The notes beneath the pieces are model-generated. The model saw only the letters and a program-made list of their open reading frames with translations, was not told the DNA's origin and ran no database searches. The position numbers and the translations under genes are program-made. From BS150m-G50 sp964517435 (lineage in GTDB: Bacteria; CAIWAD01; BS150m-G50), in assembly GCA_964517435.1 (NCBI GenBank), contig CAZFEC010000014.1, positions 1-62,223 of the forward strand: 62,223 nucleotides of DNA. Direction: 5' to 3'. Position 1 is the stretch's first letter; each line of letters opens with the position of its first letter. Shown one piece after another: positions 35,911 to 44,441 of this stretch.

Positions 35911-37100
35911 CGGCGGTGGTCTGGGATGTCATCATCGGCGGTGCCGGGCCGGGCGGCAGCATGGCGGCGGAATACTGCGCCGCGGCGGGATTGAAGACGC
36001 TCCTGCTCGAAAAGGACCGCGACATCGGCGTGCCGGTGCGTTGCGGTGAAGGTGTGCCGCACGACGGGCTGGTGGAGTTCTGCGAGCCGGATCCGCGCTG
36101 GATCGCCGGCAGCATTGATCAGGTGCGCATCTATTCGCCGGATGACAACTACTTCAACCTGGCGATGCCTGGTGCCGGTTACATTCTCGACCGGCGCAGC
36201 TTCGACTACTACCTCGCCACCCGCGCCGCCAAAGCGGGAGCCCGGGTGGAAACCGGCGTCACCGTCAGCGGTGTCACGCTGGAGGAAGGGCGCGTCACCG
36301 GTGTGGAGCTGGAAGGCGGACGCGGCAGCGAACGGCTGGCGTGCCGGCTCCTGATCGCCGCAGACGGGATCGAATCCCGCATCGCTCGCTGGGCGGGAGT
36401 GCCTTCCGCTACGCCGCTCAAGGATATCGACACCTGCCAGCAGGTGACGCTGCAGGGGGTCGACTTCGATCCGGGCCAGGTGGATTTCTTCTTCGGCAAC
36501 GATATCGCTCCCGGCGGTTACGCCTGGATCTTTCCCAAGGGCGCTGACAGCGCCAACATCGGTCTCGGCGTATCGGGACAGGCTTCGATCAGACGCAAAG
36601 CGCAGGCCTACCTGGCGGACTTCATCGCGCAGCGTTTTCCGGGCGCATCCGTGCTCAGCACCACCTGCGGCGGCATTCCGCTGGATGGCGGTTTGAAGCA
36701 GCCCTACGGCAACGGGATCATGGTGGTGGGAGATGCCGCGCACCAACCCAACCCGGTCACCGGTGCCGGCATCGTCAACGCCATGATCGCCGGTAAACTG
36801 GCCGCCGCGACCGCCGCGGCCGCCCTGGAGCGGGGAGATGTCAGCACCGCCGGCCTGGCCGATTACGGCAGGGTGTGGCAGAAGCGGGTCGGCTGGGAGC
36901 ACGCGCTTTACTACAAGGTGCGCCGCCTGATGGAGGGGCTGAGCGACGAAACCTACAACAGCGTCACCGCCAAACTGAGCGCGGTGCCGGAAGTGAAGCG
37001 CAACCTGCGCCAGGTGCTGCTGACGATCTTCCGCAACCAGCCCGGTTTCGTCATCGATGTCGTCATGGGGCTCTTCGGTAAACGGTCAAAGGAGGCATGA
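35907..37100 (+). CDS. Geranylgeranyl-reductase-family flavoprotein
   Basis: 397 residues from the ATG at 35907 overlapping the ferredoxin stop; the frame is open further upstream but only inside the ferredoxin gene. FAD-binding GGAGPGGSMAAEYCAA at the N-terminus, LLIAADGIESRIARWAG in the middle, and GIMVVGDAAHQPNPVTGAGIVNAMIAG near residue 270. The family hydrogenates isoprenoid double bonds in lipids, quinones or chlorophyll side chains. With UbiA and a ferredoxin adjacent, the target is probably a membrane isoprenoid. Its stop overlaps the cysS start by four bases. Confidence 0.88.
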   Translation: MTAVVWDVIIGGAGPGGSMAAEYCAAAGLKTLLLEKDRDIGVPVRCGEGVPHDGLVEFCEPDPRWIAGSIDQVRIYSPDDNYFNLAMPGAGYILDRRSFDYYLATRAAKAGARVETGVTVSGVTLEEGRVTGVELEGGRGSERLACRLLIAADGIESRIARWAGVPSATPLKDIDTCQQVTLQGVDFDPGQVDFFFGNDIAPGGYAWIFPKGADSANIGLGVSGQASIRRKAQAYLADFIAQRFPGASVLSTTCGGIPLDGGLKQPYGNGIMVVGDAAHQPNPVTGAGIVNAMIAGKLAAATAAAALERGDVSTAGLADYGRVWQKRVGWEHALYYKVRRLMEGLSDETYNSVTAKLSAVPEVKRNLRQVLLTIFRNQPGFVIDVVMGLFGKRSKEA

Positions 37101-38518
37101 CAATGGCCTTGAGATTCTACAACAGCATGAGCAGACGCAAAGAAGAATTCGTCCCCCTGCGGGAGGGAAAGGCCGGCCTCTACACCTGTGGTCCCACCGT
37201 CTACAACTACCCCCATATCGGCAATTTTCGCACCTGGATGTTCGAGGACCTGTTGCGCCGCTATCTGCAATTCAGCGGCTTCGAAGTCACCCAGGTGTTG
37301 AACCTGACTGATGTCGACGACAAGACGATCCGGCGCTCACGGGAAGAGGGCCTGCCGCTGCAGGAGTTCACCCTGCGCTACAAGGACGCCTTCTTCAGGG
37401 ATCTGAATACGCTCAATATCGAGCCGGCGGAGCACTACCCGGCCGCCACCGACCACATTCCCGAGATGGTGGAGCTAGTGCGGAAACTGCAGGCCAAAGG
37501 GCACACCTACGAGAGCGACGGTTCGATCTATTTCAGCATCGCCAGCTTCCCGGAGTACGGCCGGCTGGCGAACCTTGATCCCGCCTCGATGCGCTCCAGC
37601 GGCCGCGTCGACAACGATGAGTATGAGAAGGACGACGCCCGTGACTTCGCGCTCTGGAAAGCCTGGACACCGGAGGACGGCGATGTGTTCTGGGAAACCG
37701 AGCTGGGGAAGGGGCGTCCCGGCTGGCACATCGAGTGCAGCGCCATGTCGACCCGCTACCTGGGCACCCACTTCGACCTGCACACCGGCGGCGTCGACAA
37801 TCGCTTTCCTCATCACGAGAACGAAATCGCCCAGAGCGTCTGCGGGTATGAGGATAAATTCGTCAACTACTGGATGCACAGCGAGTTCCTGCTGGTGGAA
37901 GGGCGCAAGATGAGCAAGTCGCTCTCGAACTTCTACACCATTCCGGAGCTGCTGGAGATGGGGCTGGACCCGCTGGCCATCCGTTACGCGCTGCTGACCG
38001 TGCACTATCGCCAGAAGCTCAGCTTCTCGATCGACGGCGTCAAGGCGGCGGGAGCCAGCGTACAGCGGCTGCAGACCTTCTACAAGTCGCTCTGCCGTAC
38101 TGTTGATCAAGCCTCCGAAGCAGGTGCCGCAAGCGACGCGAAGGTGACTGAGCTGTTGACGCAGGCGGAAACAACCTTCCGGGAGGCGCTGGACGACGAC
38201 CTCAACATCGCCCCGGCTCTGGCGGCGGTCTTCTCGCTGCTGCCGGAAATCAACCGGCTGCAGGATGAGGGAAGTCTGAACAGCCGCAGCGCCGCCGCCG
38301 TGCGCGATTTCCTCGACCGCATCGACGGCGTGCTCGGGGTGATCGTGCAGGAGGAGGAATGCAACACCGAGATCGAGCAGCTGATGGACGATCGCCAGGC
38401 CGCCCGGGATCGGAAGGACTGGGCGGAAGCGGACCGCATCCGCGATCGCATTCAGGAGCTGGGTTACGTCATCGAGGATTCGCCGGAGGGGCCGCGGTAC
38501 TACCGGCGGAAGTGTTGA
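37097..38518 (+). CDS. cysS: Cysteinyl-tRNA synthetase
   Basis: 473 residues, full length. HIGH-type motif PHIGN after YTCGPTVYNY, the zinc site ligands in CGPT, HIECSAM and HHENE, and the KMSKS motif in GRKMSKSLSN. It charges tRNA-Cys. The start ATG at 37097 overlaps the upstream stop; AAAGGAGG lies just before it. An inverted repeat CGGGTTT/AAACCCG (38523-38543) follows the stop, without a T run. Confidence 0.97.
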   Translation: MTMALRFYNSMSRRKEEFVPLREGKAGLYTCGPTVYNYPHIGNFRTWMFEDLLRRYLQFSGFEVTQVLNLTDVDDKTIRRSREEGLPLQEFTLRYKDAFFRDLNTLNIEPAEHYPAATDHIPEMVELVRKLQAKGHTYESDGSIYFSIASFPEYGRLANLDPASMRSSGRVDNDEYEKDDARDFALWKAWTPEDGDVFWETELGKGRPGWHIECSAMSTRYLGTHFDLHTGGVDNRFPHHENEIAQSVCGYEDKFVNYWMHSEFLLVEGRKMSKSLSNFYTIPELLEMGLDPLAIRYALLTVHYRQKLSFSIDGVKAAGASVQRLQTFYKSLCRTVDQASEAGAASDAKVTELLTQAETTFREALDDDLNIAPALAAVFSLLPEINRLQDEGSLNSRSAAAVRDFLDRIDGVLGVIVQEEECNTEIEQLMDDRQAARDRKDWAEADRIRDRIQELGYVIEDSPEGPRYYRRKC

Positions 38519-38596
38519 GGTGCGGGTTTTGTCTCCAAACCCGGGGCCAGTAGCAAACCACTCCGCCGGAGCGGGATTTGAAGAAAGGAGGTCCCT

Positions 38597-39202
38597 GTGT
38601 CGTTCCAGGTAAACTGGGTGGAAATCGTCTCCATGGCCGTAACGCTGTTCCTGATCATGGATCCGTTCGGGAACATTCCGGTTTTCCTGCCGATCCTGGA
38701 GCGCGTGCCGGAGCATCGCCGCCAGCGCATCGTAGTGCGCGAACTGCTGCTGGCGCTGGTGGTGATCCTGATCTTCCTTTTCGGCGGCAGCTACCTGATG
38801 AATTTCCTCGGGCTGCAGCAGTCGTCGGTCAGCATCGCCGGTGGTATCATCCTCTTTTTGATCGCCGTGCGGATGGTGTTTCCCGTCACGCAGTTGAAGA
38901 TCACCGATGAAATGGACGGCGAGCCGTTGCTGGTGCCCCTGGCGATACCGCTGGTCGCCGGACCTTCTCTCCTGGCGGTGCTGATCCTCTTCTCCAGCAC
39001 CTCCCTGGCTCATATGATCAACCTTCTGATCGCCGCGCTGCTCGCCTGGGCCGGCACCTTTATCGTCCTGTTCAGTTCCACCTTCCTGATCCGGATCCTC
39101 GCCCGGCGCGGTCTGGTCGCCGTCGAGCGGCTGATGGGGATGATCCTGGTGGCGCTGGCGGTGCAGCTGTTCCTCAACGGTCTCAGCGACTATATGGGGT
39201 AG
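38597..39202 (+). CDS. MarC-family integral membrane protein
   Basis: 201 residues from a GTG at 38597 with AAGGAGG nine bases upstream. About six transmembrane helices; the hallmark LIMDPFGNIPVFLPIL lies near the N-terminus, and VPLAIPLVAGPSLLAVLILFSS in the middle. The family (UPF0056) has no established transport substrate; the historical link to antibiotic resistance has not held up. No operon partner is evident. Confidence 0.9.
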   Translation: MSFQVNWVEIVSMAVTLFLIMDPFGNIPVFLPILERVPEHRRQRIVVRELLLALVVILIFLFGGSYLMNFLGLQQSSVSIAGGIILFLIAVRMVFPVTQLKITDEMDGEPLLVPLAIPLVAGPSLLAVLILFSSTSLAHMINLLIAALLAWAGTFIVLFSSTFLIRILARRGLVAVERLMGMILVALAVQLFLNGLSDYMG

Positions 39203-39280
39203 GGCAGCGCTTTTATCCAGCCGTACCGAGTTGCGTCTATCTGGATTGAGACGCACGACATCTGTTTCTGGATCTTCATC

Positions 39281-39772
39281 ATGAACCTCCGCCACGCCCA
39301 AACCACCGACTTCCCCGCGATCCTGGCGATCCTCAACCAGGCGATCGCCGCTGAAACCATCGCCATCATCGATCCGGTTACCCTGGAAGATCGGGAGCAG
39401 TGGTTCGCGGAGCACACGGCAGATCGCTACCCGATCCTGGTCGCGGAGGAGGGCGAAGAGCTGCTCGGCTGGTGCAGTCTCAGCGCCTACCGTCCCGGCC
39501 GACGCGCCCTGAGCCATGTCGCGGAGATCAGCTACTTCGTGCATGTGAGCCACAGACGACAAGGTGTTGCTACCTGTCTGATCAGGGAGATGATCGCCCT
39601 CGCTCCGGAACTGGGCTACGACACCCTGGTAGCGCTGCTAACTGCGGAGAATCATGCCAATATCCGGCTGCTGAAAGGGTTCGGTTTTGCCGAGTGGGGC
39701 CATCTGCCGGAGCTCATCAACTTCAACGGCCGCCGGGTGGGGCATCTGTATTATGGGTTGCGGGTGGGGTGA
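39281..39772 (+). CDS. GNAT acetyltransferase (phosphinothricin-acetyltransferase type)
   Basis: 163 residues. The acetyl-CoA loop is VSHRRQGVATCLIREMI (R/QxxGxG/A type), preceded by AEISYFVHV, and the N-terminus LRHAQTTDFPAILAILNQAI is typical of the pat/bar-like subgroup. It probably N-acetylates a small amine; the substrate is unknown. A perfect TGCGTCT/AGACGCA inverted repeat (39232-39255) lies in the upstream gap. No clear ribosome site is visible. Confidence 0.85.
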   Translation: MNLRHAQTTDFPAILAILNQAIAAETIAIIDPVTLEDREQWFAEHTADRYPILVAEEGEELLGWCSLSAYRPGRRALSHVAEISYFVHVSHRRQGVATCLIREMIALAPELGYDTLVALLTAENHANIRLLKGFGFAEWGHLPELINFNGRRVGHLYYGLRVG

Positions 39773-39780
39773 TCCTTGAT

Positions 39781-39945
39781 TGCTACGATCATCGGAGTTC
39801 GGAATCGGTATTCGAACCTGCAGCTGATGAATCTGAGTAAACGTCAGTTCGCTTGTCGCCTGACGACGAGTCGGAAGGCGTCAAGTTATCGGAATCGCAG
39901 TCTCTACCGAATCCCGATACCGATCCCGAGTACCGATCATAGCTG
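39781..39945. repeat. Intergenic DNA with imperfect ~30-bp inverted repeats
   Basis: The gap between the two GNAT genes has ATCGG/CCGAT words repeated many times. A left arm (39785-39812, CGATCATCGGAGTTCGG start) is loosely complementary to a right arm (39907-39941, ending GTACCGATCATAG). The words GGAATCG and TCGGAATCG recur. No ORF with a ribosome site was found in it. Confidence 0.4.
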
Positions 39946-39974
39946 AATGACGATATCAACAAACCGGAGCCCCC

Positions 39975-40760
39975 ATGCAACTACTAGACCTTACCCCCGA
40001 GACCGAAGCGACCTTTCTGCGCTGCCTGCACGACGAAGAACCGGACGATCCCCGCGTTATCGCCCTGCGAAAGGAATGGATCGCCACCCGCCGGGATAAG
40101 GGCTTCCGCGCCAAGGTGTTGCAACTAGACACCGGCGAGATCGCCGGCCTCTGCCAGTACCTGCCGATCGAGGAGAGCCACATCCAGGGGGAACGGTTGA
40201 TGACGATCCTCTGTATCTGGGTGCACGGCTACGATCATCACATCGGCAACCGGCAGGGCAACGGCTGCGGACGCTTCATGCTGGAGCAGATCGAGACGGA
40301 GATCCGCGAGACTGCCGTGGACGGGATCGTCGCCTGGGGGATGGACTTTCCCTATTGGAACCCGGTATCCTTTTGGGAGCACATGGGCTACGAACGGGTC
40401 GACCAGACGGGGCAGGCGGTACTGGTCTGGAAGCCGTTCACAGCGGATGCTCAACCTCCGCGCTGGTATCGCGAACAGAAGCGACCGCAGTCGGAAGCGG
40501 GCCTGGTGACGGTGGACGCCTTCTACAACGGCTGGTGCACCGGCAGTTGCGGTCAATGTATCACGGTACGCGACGCGGTGGACGGCCTGGAAGACCGCAT
40601 CCGCTTCCGCGAGGTGAACACGGGCGAGGGGGACAATCTGAAGGAGTGGGGCATTTCCGATACCCTCTTCCTGGACGGGGAGCCATACAACCCCTGGGGA
40701 CCACCGGTCACAACGGAGGATCTGCGCAAGGAGATCGAGGAGCGGATGAGCACATTGTAG
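39975..40760 (+). CDS. GNAT domain fused to thioredoxin-like YoaP-type domain
   Basis: 261 residues. Residues ~1-155 form a GNAT fold (LCIWVHGYDHHIGNRQGNG as the acetyl-CoA loop, FWEHMGYERVDQ at its end). The remainder starts VTVDAFYNGWCTGSCGQCI, a thioredoxin-like strand followed by a Cys cluster (WCxxxCGQC), and ends in FLDGEPYNPWGPP. This matches the architecture of GNAT proteins with a C-terminal YoaP-like domain. The substrate is unknown; a Cys-rich end suggests metal, thiol or arsenical/mercurial handling, which is inference. The last codons (EIEERMSTL-stop) recur 60 bp downstream as EIEERLKTL-stop. Motif copy at 40557 reads C-I-T. Confidence 0.8.
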   Translation: MQLLDLTPETEATFLRCLHDEEPDDPRVIALRKEWIATRRDKGFRAKVLQLDTGEIAGLCQYLPIEESHIQGERLMTILCIWVHGYDHHIGNRQGNGCGRFMLEQIETEIRETAVDGIVAWGMDFPYWNPVSFWEHMGYERVDQTGQAVLVWKPFTADAQPPRWYREQKRPQSEAGLVTVDAFYNGWCTGSCGQCITVRDAVDGLEDRIRFREVNTGEGDNLKEWGISDTLFLDGEPYNPWGPPVTTEDLRKEIEERMSTL

Positions 40761-40860
40761 GGGCAGGTCTTTGACCTGCCCATTACATAAGAGATCGAGG
40801 AACGTTTGAAGACGTTGTAGGGGCGGATTTCCACGACCTGCGGTCGTGGGCGTAGTAACA
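40731..40860. repeat. 60-bp tandem duplication of gene end plus palindromic TTGTAGGGGC repeats
   Basis: GAGATCGAGG...TTGTAGGGGC occurs at 40731 and again exactly 60 bp later at 40791, so the end of the GNAT gene including its stop codon is duplicated with divergence. After each copy lies a perfect hairpin: GGGCAGGTC-TTT-GACCTGCCC (40761-40781) and CCACGACC-TGC-GGTCGTGG (40831-40849). The gap 40761-41048 thus consists mainly of palindromic repeat units. Confidence 0.8.
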
Positions 40861-40947
40861 TTTGGGGCGGGTTACTACATTCGGGATACGAATAATAACC
40901 CTCCCTTCGTTTGCCCACCAATGCCGATCGAACACGTGATACGAAAA

Positions 40948-40971
40948 GGCACCCCGAATTATCGGGGCGCC
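40948..40971 (-). terminator. Intrinsic terminator for rpmB
   Basis: Read on the minus strand: GGCGCCCCGA-TAAT-TCGGGGTGCC followed by TTTT. A ten-pair stem with one wobble, located ~80 bp beyond the rpmB stop. Confidence 0.65.
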
Positions 40972-40999
40972 TTCATGTTGTTTCCGTTTGACAAGAAAA

Positions 41000-41020
41000 G
41001 GGCGGGTTACAAACCCGCCC
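41000..41020. repeat. Palindromic repeat unit, inverted copy
   Basis: GGGCGGGTT-ACA-AACCCGCCC followed by CCTACAA, the reverse complement of the TTGTAGGGGC unit seen at 40755 and 40815. Together they define a dispersed palindromic element TTGTAGGGGCGGGTT...AACCCGCCCCTACAA. Confidence 0.75.
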
Positions 41021-41048
41021 CTACAATGATTTCCGATTTAGGCGGTCG

Positions 41049-41237
41049 TTACCGCTGAATGGTCTTGCCGGCCTGGATACAGGAGGTGCAGACGCGCATC
41101 TTGACCCGGGCGCCGTCCTTCATGACACGCACCGTCTGCAGGTTGGGATACTGAACCCGCTTGGTGACGTTGTGCGCATGGCTGATGGAATTACCGAACA
41201 TCGGCCCCTTACCGCATATTTCGCAAACTCGTGACAT
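41049..41237 (-). CDS. rpmB: Ribosomal protein bL28
   Basis: 62 residues from the ATG at 41237, with AAGGAG upstream; a longer in-frame reading has no ribosome site. MSRVCEICGKGPMFGNSISH is the canonical N-terminus, and a second Cys pair (CTSC near residue 50) makes a zinc-ribbon (C+) version. It is a large-subunit ribosomal protein. It stands alone on the minus strand, with its own promoter and terminator. Confidence 0.96.
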   Translation of the reverse strand: MSRVCEICGKGPMFGNSISHAHNVTKRVQYPNLQTVRVMKDGARVKMRVCTSCIQAGKTIQR

Positions 41238-41261
41238 CCTGTACTCCTTGCGTTCCGGCTG

Positions 41262-41283
41262 TGAGTCACGCTCGTGTGACTCA
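41262..41283. promoter_or_regulatory. Inverted repeat in rpmB leader
   Basis: TGAGTCAC-GCTCGT-GTGACTCA, a perfect 8-bp inverted repeat 25-46 bases upstream of the rpmB start, inside the predicted leader. It could be an mRNA hairpin or an operator. Confidence 0.45.
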
Positions 41284-41343
41284 TCCTCTTTGCACCCCTT
41301 TTCGATCAGGTTCGCCAGGTGGGATGCGTTTTCGCGAACACTA

Positions 41344-41372
41344 ATTCTAGTCGTGGACTCTCGAAAAGGCAA
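41344..41372 (-). promoter_or_regulatory. Sigma-70-type promoter for rpmB
   Basis: On the minus strand: TTGCCT (41372-41367), a 17-bp spacer and TAGAAT (41349-41344). The predicted start is near 41337, giving a ~100-nt leader that includes the inverted repeat at 41262. Confidence 0.5.
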
Positions 41373-41783
41373 GCGAAAAACCGGGGCGGGAGAAAACCTC
41401 GCCACAGCGCGAATCCGCCGGCTGTCAATCGGATCCGAATGACGGGTGAGTGCCGGGAGTTCGCGCATCACCGGTTTAGGTTTGGAATTGCTACGACGGT
41501 TACTTAATGTAAACGGTTATGCCGATGCGCGCAGATAATACCCCTGGCAAACGCTATCAGATGCATCGGTCTGGCTTCGTTGCCGCTTGCGGCAACGCTT
41601 CAGGGTAATGCTATAGAAGCGTATAGCGGATATGTCGCTGATTCCCAGCAATACTATCCCGTGCCCGCGGTTCACTCACATATGCCCCTGCCCTAGCCGG
41701 GATGCATCACTGCGGCATCAGCAGGGTGGTGCGGATTTCAATGTGAGCGTACCGCTTTTCACTCTTGATGATGAGGAGACAGC
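41373..41783. other. Intergenic region upstream of TPR gene
   Basis: No supported gene. One perfect hairpin CGTTGCCGC-TT-GCGGCAACG lies at 41578-41597 without a T tail. No tRNA cloverleaf and no convincing promoter were found for the gene at 41784. Confidence 0.5.
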
Positions 41784-44441
41784 ATGGCCGGCAAAACGGA
41801 CCAGGAAAAAGCGAGACAATGGATACAGGAAACTCACCGGATACACACAGCTCCTAATCCCGATCTGAAAAAAGTAATCGCGGGTTACCGCAAGGGACTC
41901 TCCTACAACCAGGCGGACGCGGAAGGGCACTATTTCCTCGGCGTCGCCTACCTCGGCACCGGGCAGTTCGCCCAGGCGCTTGAGGAGTTCGACCTGGCCC
42001 TCAACCACCGCCCGGAATTCCCCGATGTCTTCTTCCATCGCGGCCAGGCGCTGATCAACCTGCGCCGGTTCCCGGAAGCGGTCAAGAGCTTCGAGCAGGC
42101 GCTGAAGTTCAACCCGGAGGCGACACCGCTGCTCTACAGCCTCGGTTTTACTTACCAGGCGATGGGGGAGCGGGAGCAGGCTGAGAAGTACTTCCAGCAG
42201 GGCTACGCCAAGAACCCGCAGGACAAGCCGGGCATCATGCAATACCTGATGTTCCTGAGCAACACCCAGCAGAACGATAAAGCGCTGGAGGTGGTCGAGG
42301 CCTTTCTGGCGGATTCACCGCAGGACCGGGATGTGCGAAATTTCAAGGCGCTGGTGCTGATCAACCTGAAGCAGGCGGCGGAGGCGCGCGAGCTGCTGCT
42401 GGAGCTGACGGAACAGCATCCAACTGACGGCGGTATCAAGTTCAACCTGGCGCAGGCGCACGAAATGCTGCAGGACGAGGCGGCGGCGGAGCCGCTGTAC
42501 CGCGAGGCGCTGGAACTCAATCCCCACTACCTGCCGGTCTATACCAAACTGGGCACCCTGCTTTCGCGCCGGCGGGACTTCGATGAAGCGCTCGCGATCA
42601 TCGAGCAGGGGCTGGCGATCGAGGAGAACGATCCCAACCTGCGTTACAGCCGTGCTCTGGTCCTGGCCGACCTGGGACGCCAGGAGGAGGCGGAGACGAT
42701 CCTGAACCAGCTCCTGAACGACTTCCCCGATTTCACCGCGGCGCGGAATGTGCTGGAACGCCTGAACCAGACTTCCGGCAAAGTGCCGCGCGGTCTGGAG
42801 GCCATCGAGCAGGAGCTGAAGGAGAAACCGGACGATCCGGAGCTGGAACTGGAGCTGGGGCGGGCGCACCTGCATTCGCGCGGTTTCGAGCAGGCGATCG
42901 AGCTGATGGAGAAACACCGGGAGCAGTATGAAGGCGATCCCGCCTTCCTGGCCGATCTCGGTTTTGCCTACGCCGGTCGGGCGCAACAGGAGCCGGAACT
43001 GCTGACACAGGCGGAACAGGCCCTGAATGCCAGTCTGGACCTGAAGGGGGAGCAGCCGGCGGTGCTGCTGCAGCTGGCCCGCCTTGCGTTGAACCAGGCG
43101 GAACCGCAGAACGCCTTCGACTACGCCGTCAAGTGTGAGGAAGCCGGCGGCGAGATCGCTCAGACCGCTAATGTCAAAGGTTATGCCACGCTGCAGAAGG
43201 GCTTCGCCGAGACGGCGCTGAGCCACTTCGCGCATTCGCTGGAGCTGCAGCCGCAGAACAACCTGGAGGCGATCAGCAACCTGGCTCAGCTCAGCGACTT
43301 CACTGAGCAGCGGGAGCAGGCGGAAAGCTACTACCGGCAGTGGTGCGAGCTGGCTCCGCAGGATATCACACCCCTGATGAAGCTGGCCATGATGCAGGTG
43401 CGCTTCCAGACGCCGGACGCTGCTGTCGCCACTTACGACCGGGTGGTCGAGCTGAAACCGGAGGAAGCCGCTGCCTATTTCATGCAGGCTATGGCCCTCA
43501 AGGAACTCGGCCGGATCGAAGAGGCGATCGAGAAGCTGCAGAAAGCGGTGGAGGTCAAACCGGACTACAGCGAAGCGGCTTTCTACCTGAAGCAGTTCGA
43601 GCAGAGCCGTCCCCTCGGTATCTCCTCGGTGGAGGAGTTGGAAGAGGGCGTGACCGAAGACCCGGAGAACTACGACGACCGCTATCTGCTCGGCTACCTC
43701 TATCTGCACATGCGCCGGTTCGCCGAAGCGGCCGAGCAGCTGGAGGCAGTCTCGCAGCACGATCCCGACAACTTCCGCGCCCGGTTCGAGCTGGCGGACG
43801 CCCTTTTCCAGGCGGGCGAGCGCGATCGTGCCATCGACATCATGATCAGCCTGGAGGAGAAGGTTCCCCGCGACGCCGGCCTCCGCTTCCGCCTGGCCGA
43901 TATGCTGGAGAGCAACCAGGAATACGACCTGGCGCTGAAGGAATTCGAGAACGCGGTCGAAATGATGCCGCAGAACCTGAACTTCCAGTATCGCCTCGGG
44001 ATGGCGCTCATCAACGCCGACAAGGAGGCCAAGGGGGAAGAGAAGCTGCGCAAGGTGCTGGAGCAGCAGGAGCAGTTCGCACCCGCCTGGCTGGAGCTGG
44101 GTAAACTGGAAATGACCAGCGATCGGCCCGACAGTGCCCTGCAGAGTTTCGACAACGCCCTGCGTCACAACCGCAACCTGATCGATGCGCTCTACTACAA
44201 GGGCTTGGTCTACCGCAACCAGCTGCAGGACGAACGGGAGGCGCTGCGCCATTTCCGCGCCGTGCTCGGCTTCCGCTGGGAATCCCCCGACGCGCACTTC
44301 CAGCTGGGCGAGATGTTGAAGGCGGCGGAACCGGAGGCTGCCTGTCAGCACTTCGAGCTGGCCCTGCGTTTCTGGAGCGAGGCGGATTTCAATTATGAGC
44401 GAGCTGCCGCCCAGCTGCAGGAGCTGAAAGGAGCGGAATGA
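41784..44441 (+). CDS. Large cytoplasmic TPR-repeat protein
   Basis: 885 residues with GAGGAG before the ATG and no signal peptide or membrane segment. Nearly the whole protein is TPR repeats of 34 residues (for example AEGHYFLGVAYLGTGQFAQA, LKFNPEATPLLYSLGFTYQA, AAAYFMQAMALKELGRIEEA), about twenty units. TPR solenoids bind other proteins; no partner can be named. It overlaps the aldo/keto reductase start by four bases. The gene contains no copy of the GTGATACA motif in 2.6 kb. Confidence 0.9.
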   Translation: MAGKTDQEKARQWIQETHRIHTAPNPDLKKVIAGYRKGLSYNQADAEGHYFLGVAYLGTGQFAQALEEFDLALNHRPEFPDVFFHRGQALINLRRFPEAVKSFEQALKFNPEATPLLYSLGFTYQAMGEREQAEKYFQQGYAKNPQDKPGIMQYLMFLSNTQQNDKALEVVEAFLADSPQDRDVRNFKALVLINLKQAAEARELLLELTEQHPTDGGIKFNLAQAHEMLQDEAAAEPLYREALELNPHYLPVYTKLGTLLSRRRDFDEALAIIEQGLAIEENDPNLRYSRALVLADLGRQEEAETILNQLLNDFPDFTAARNVLERLNQTSGKVPRGLEAIEQELKEKPDDPELELELGRAHLHSRGFEQAIELMEKHREQYEGDPAFLADLGFAYAGRAQQEPELLTQAEQALNASLDLKGEQPAVLLQLARLALNQAEPQNAFDYAVKCEEAGGEIAQTANVKGYATLQKGFAETALSHFAHSLELQPQNNLEAISNLAQLSDFTEQREQAESYYRQWCELAPQDITPLMKLAMMQVRFQTPDAAVATYDRVVELKPEEAAAYFMQAMALKELGRIEEAIEKLQKAVEVKPDYSEAAFYLKQFEQSRPLGISSVEELEEGVTEDPENYDDRYLLGYLYLHMRRFAEAAEQLEAVSQHDPDNFRARFELADALFQAGERDRAIDIMISLEEKVPRDAGLRFRLADMLESNQEYDLALKEFENAVEMMPQNLNFQYRLGMALINADKEAKGEEKLRKVLEQQEQFAPAWLELGKLEMTSDRPDSALQSFDNALRHNRNLIDALYYKGLVYRNQLQDEREALRHFRAVLGFRWESPDAHFQLGEMLKAAEPEAACQHFELALRFWSEADFNYERAAAQLQELKGAE

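Noticed and set aside
41238..41471. N-terminal extension of rpmB
   Set aside because: bL28 normally starts MSRVC; the extension covers the promoter and inverted repeat and has no ribosome site.
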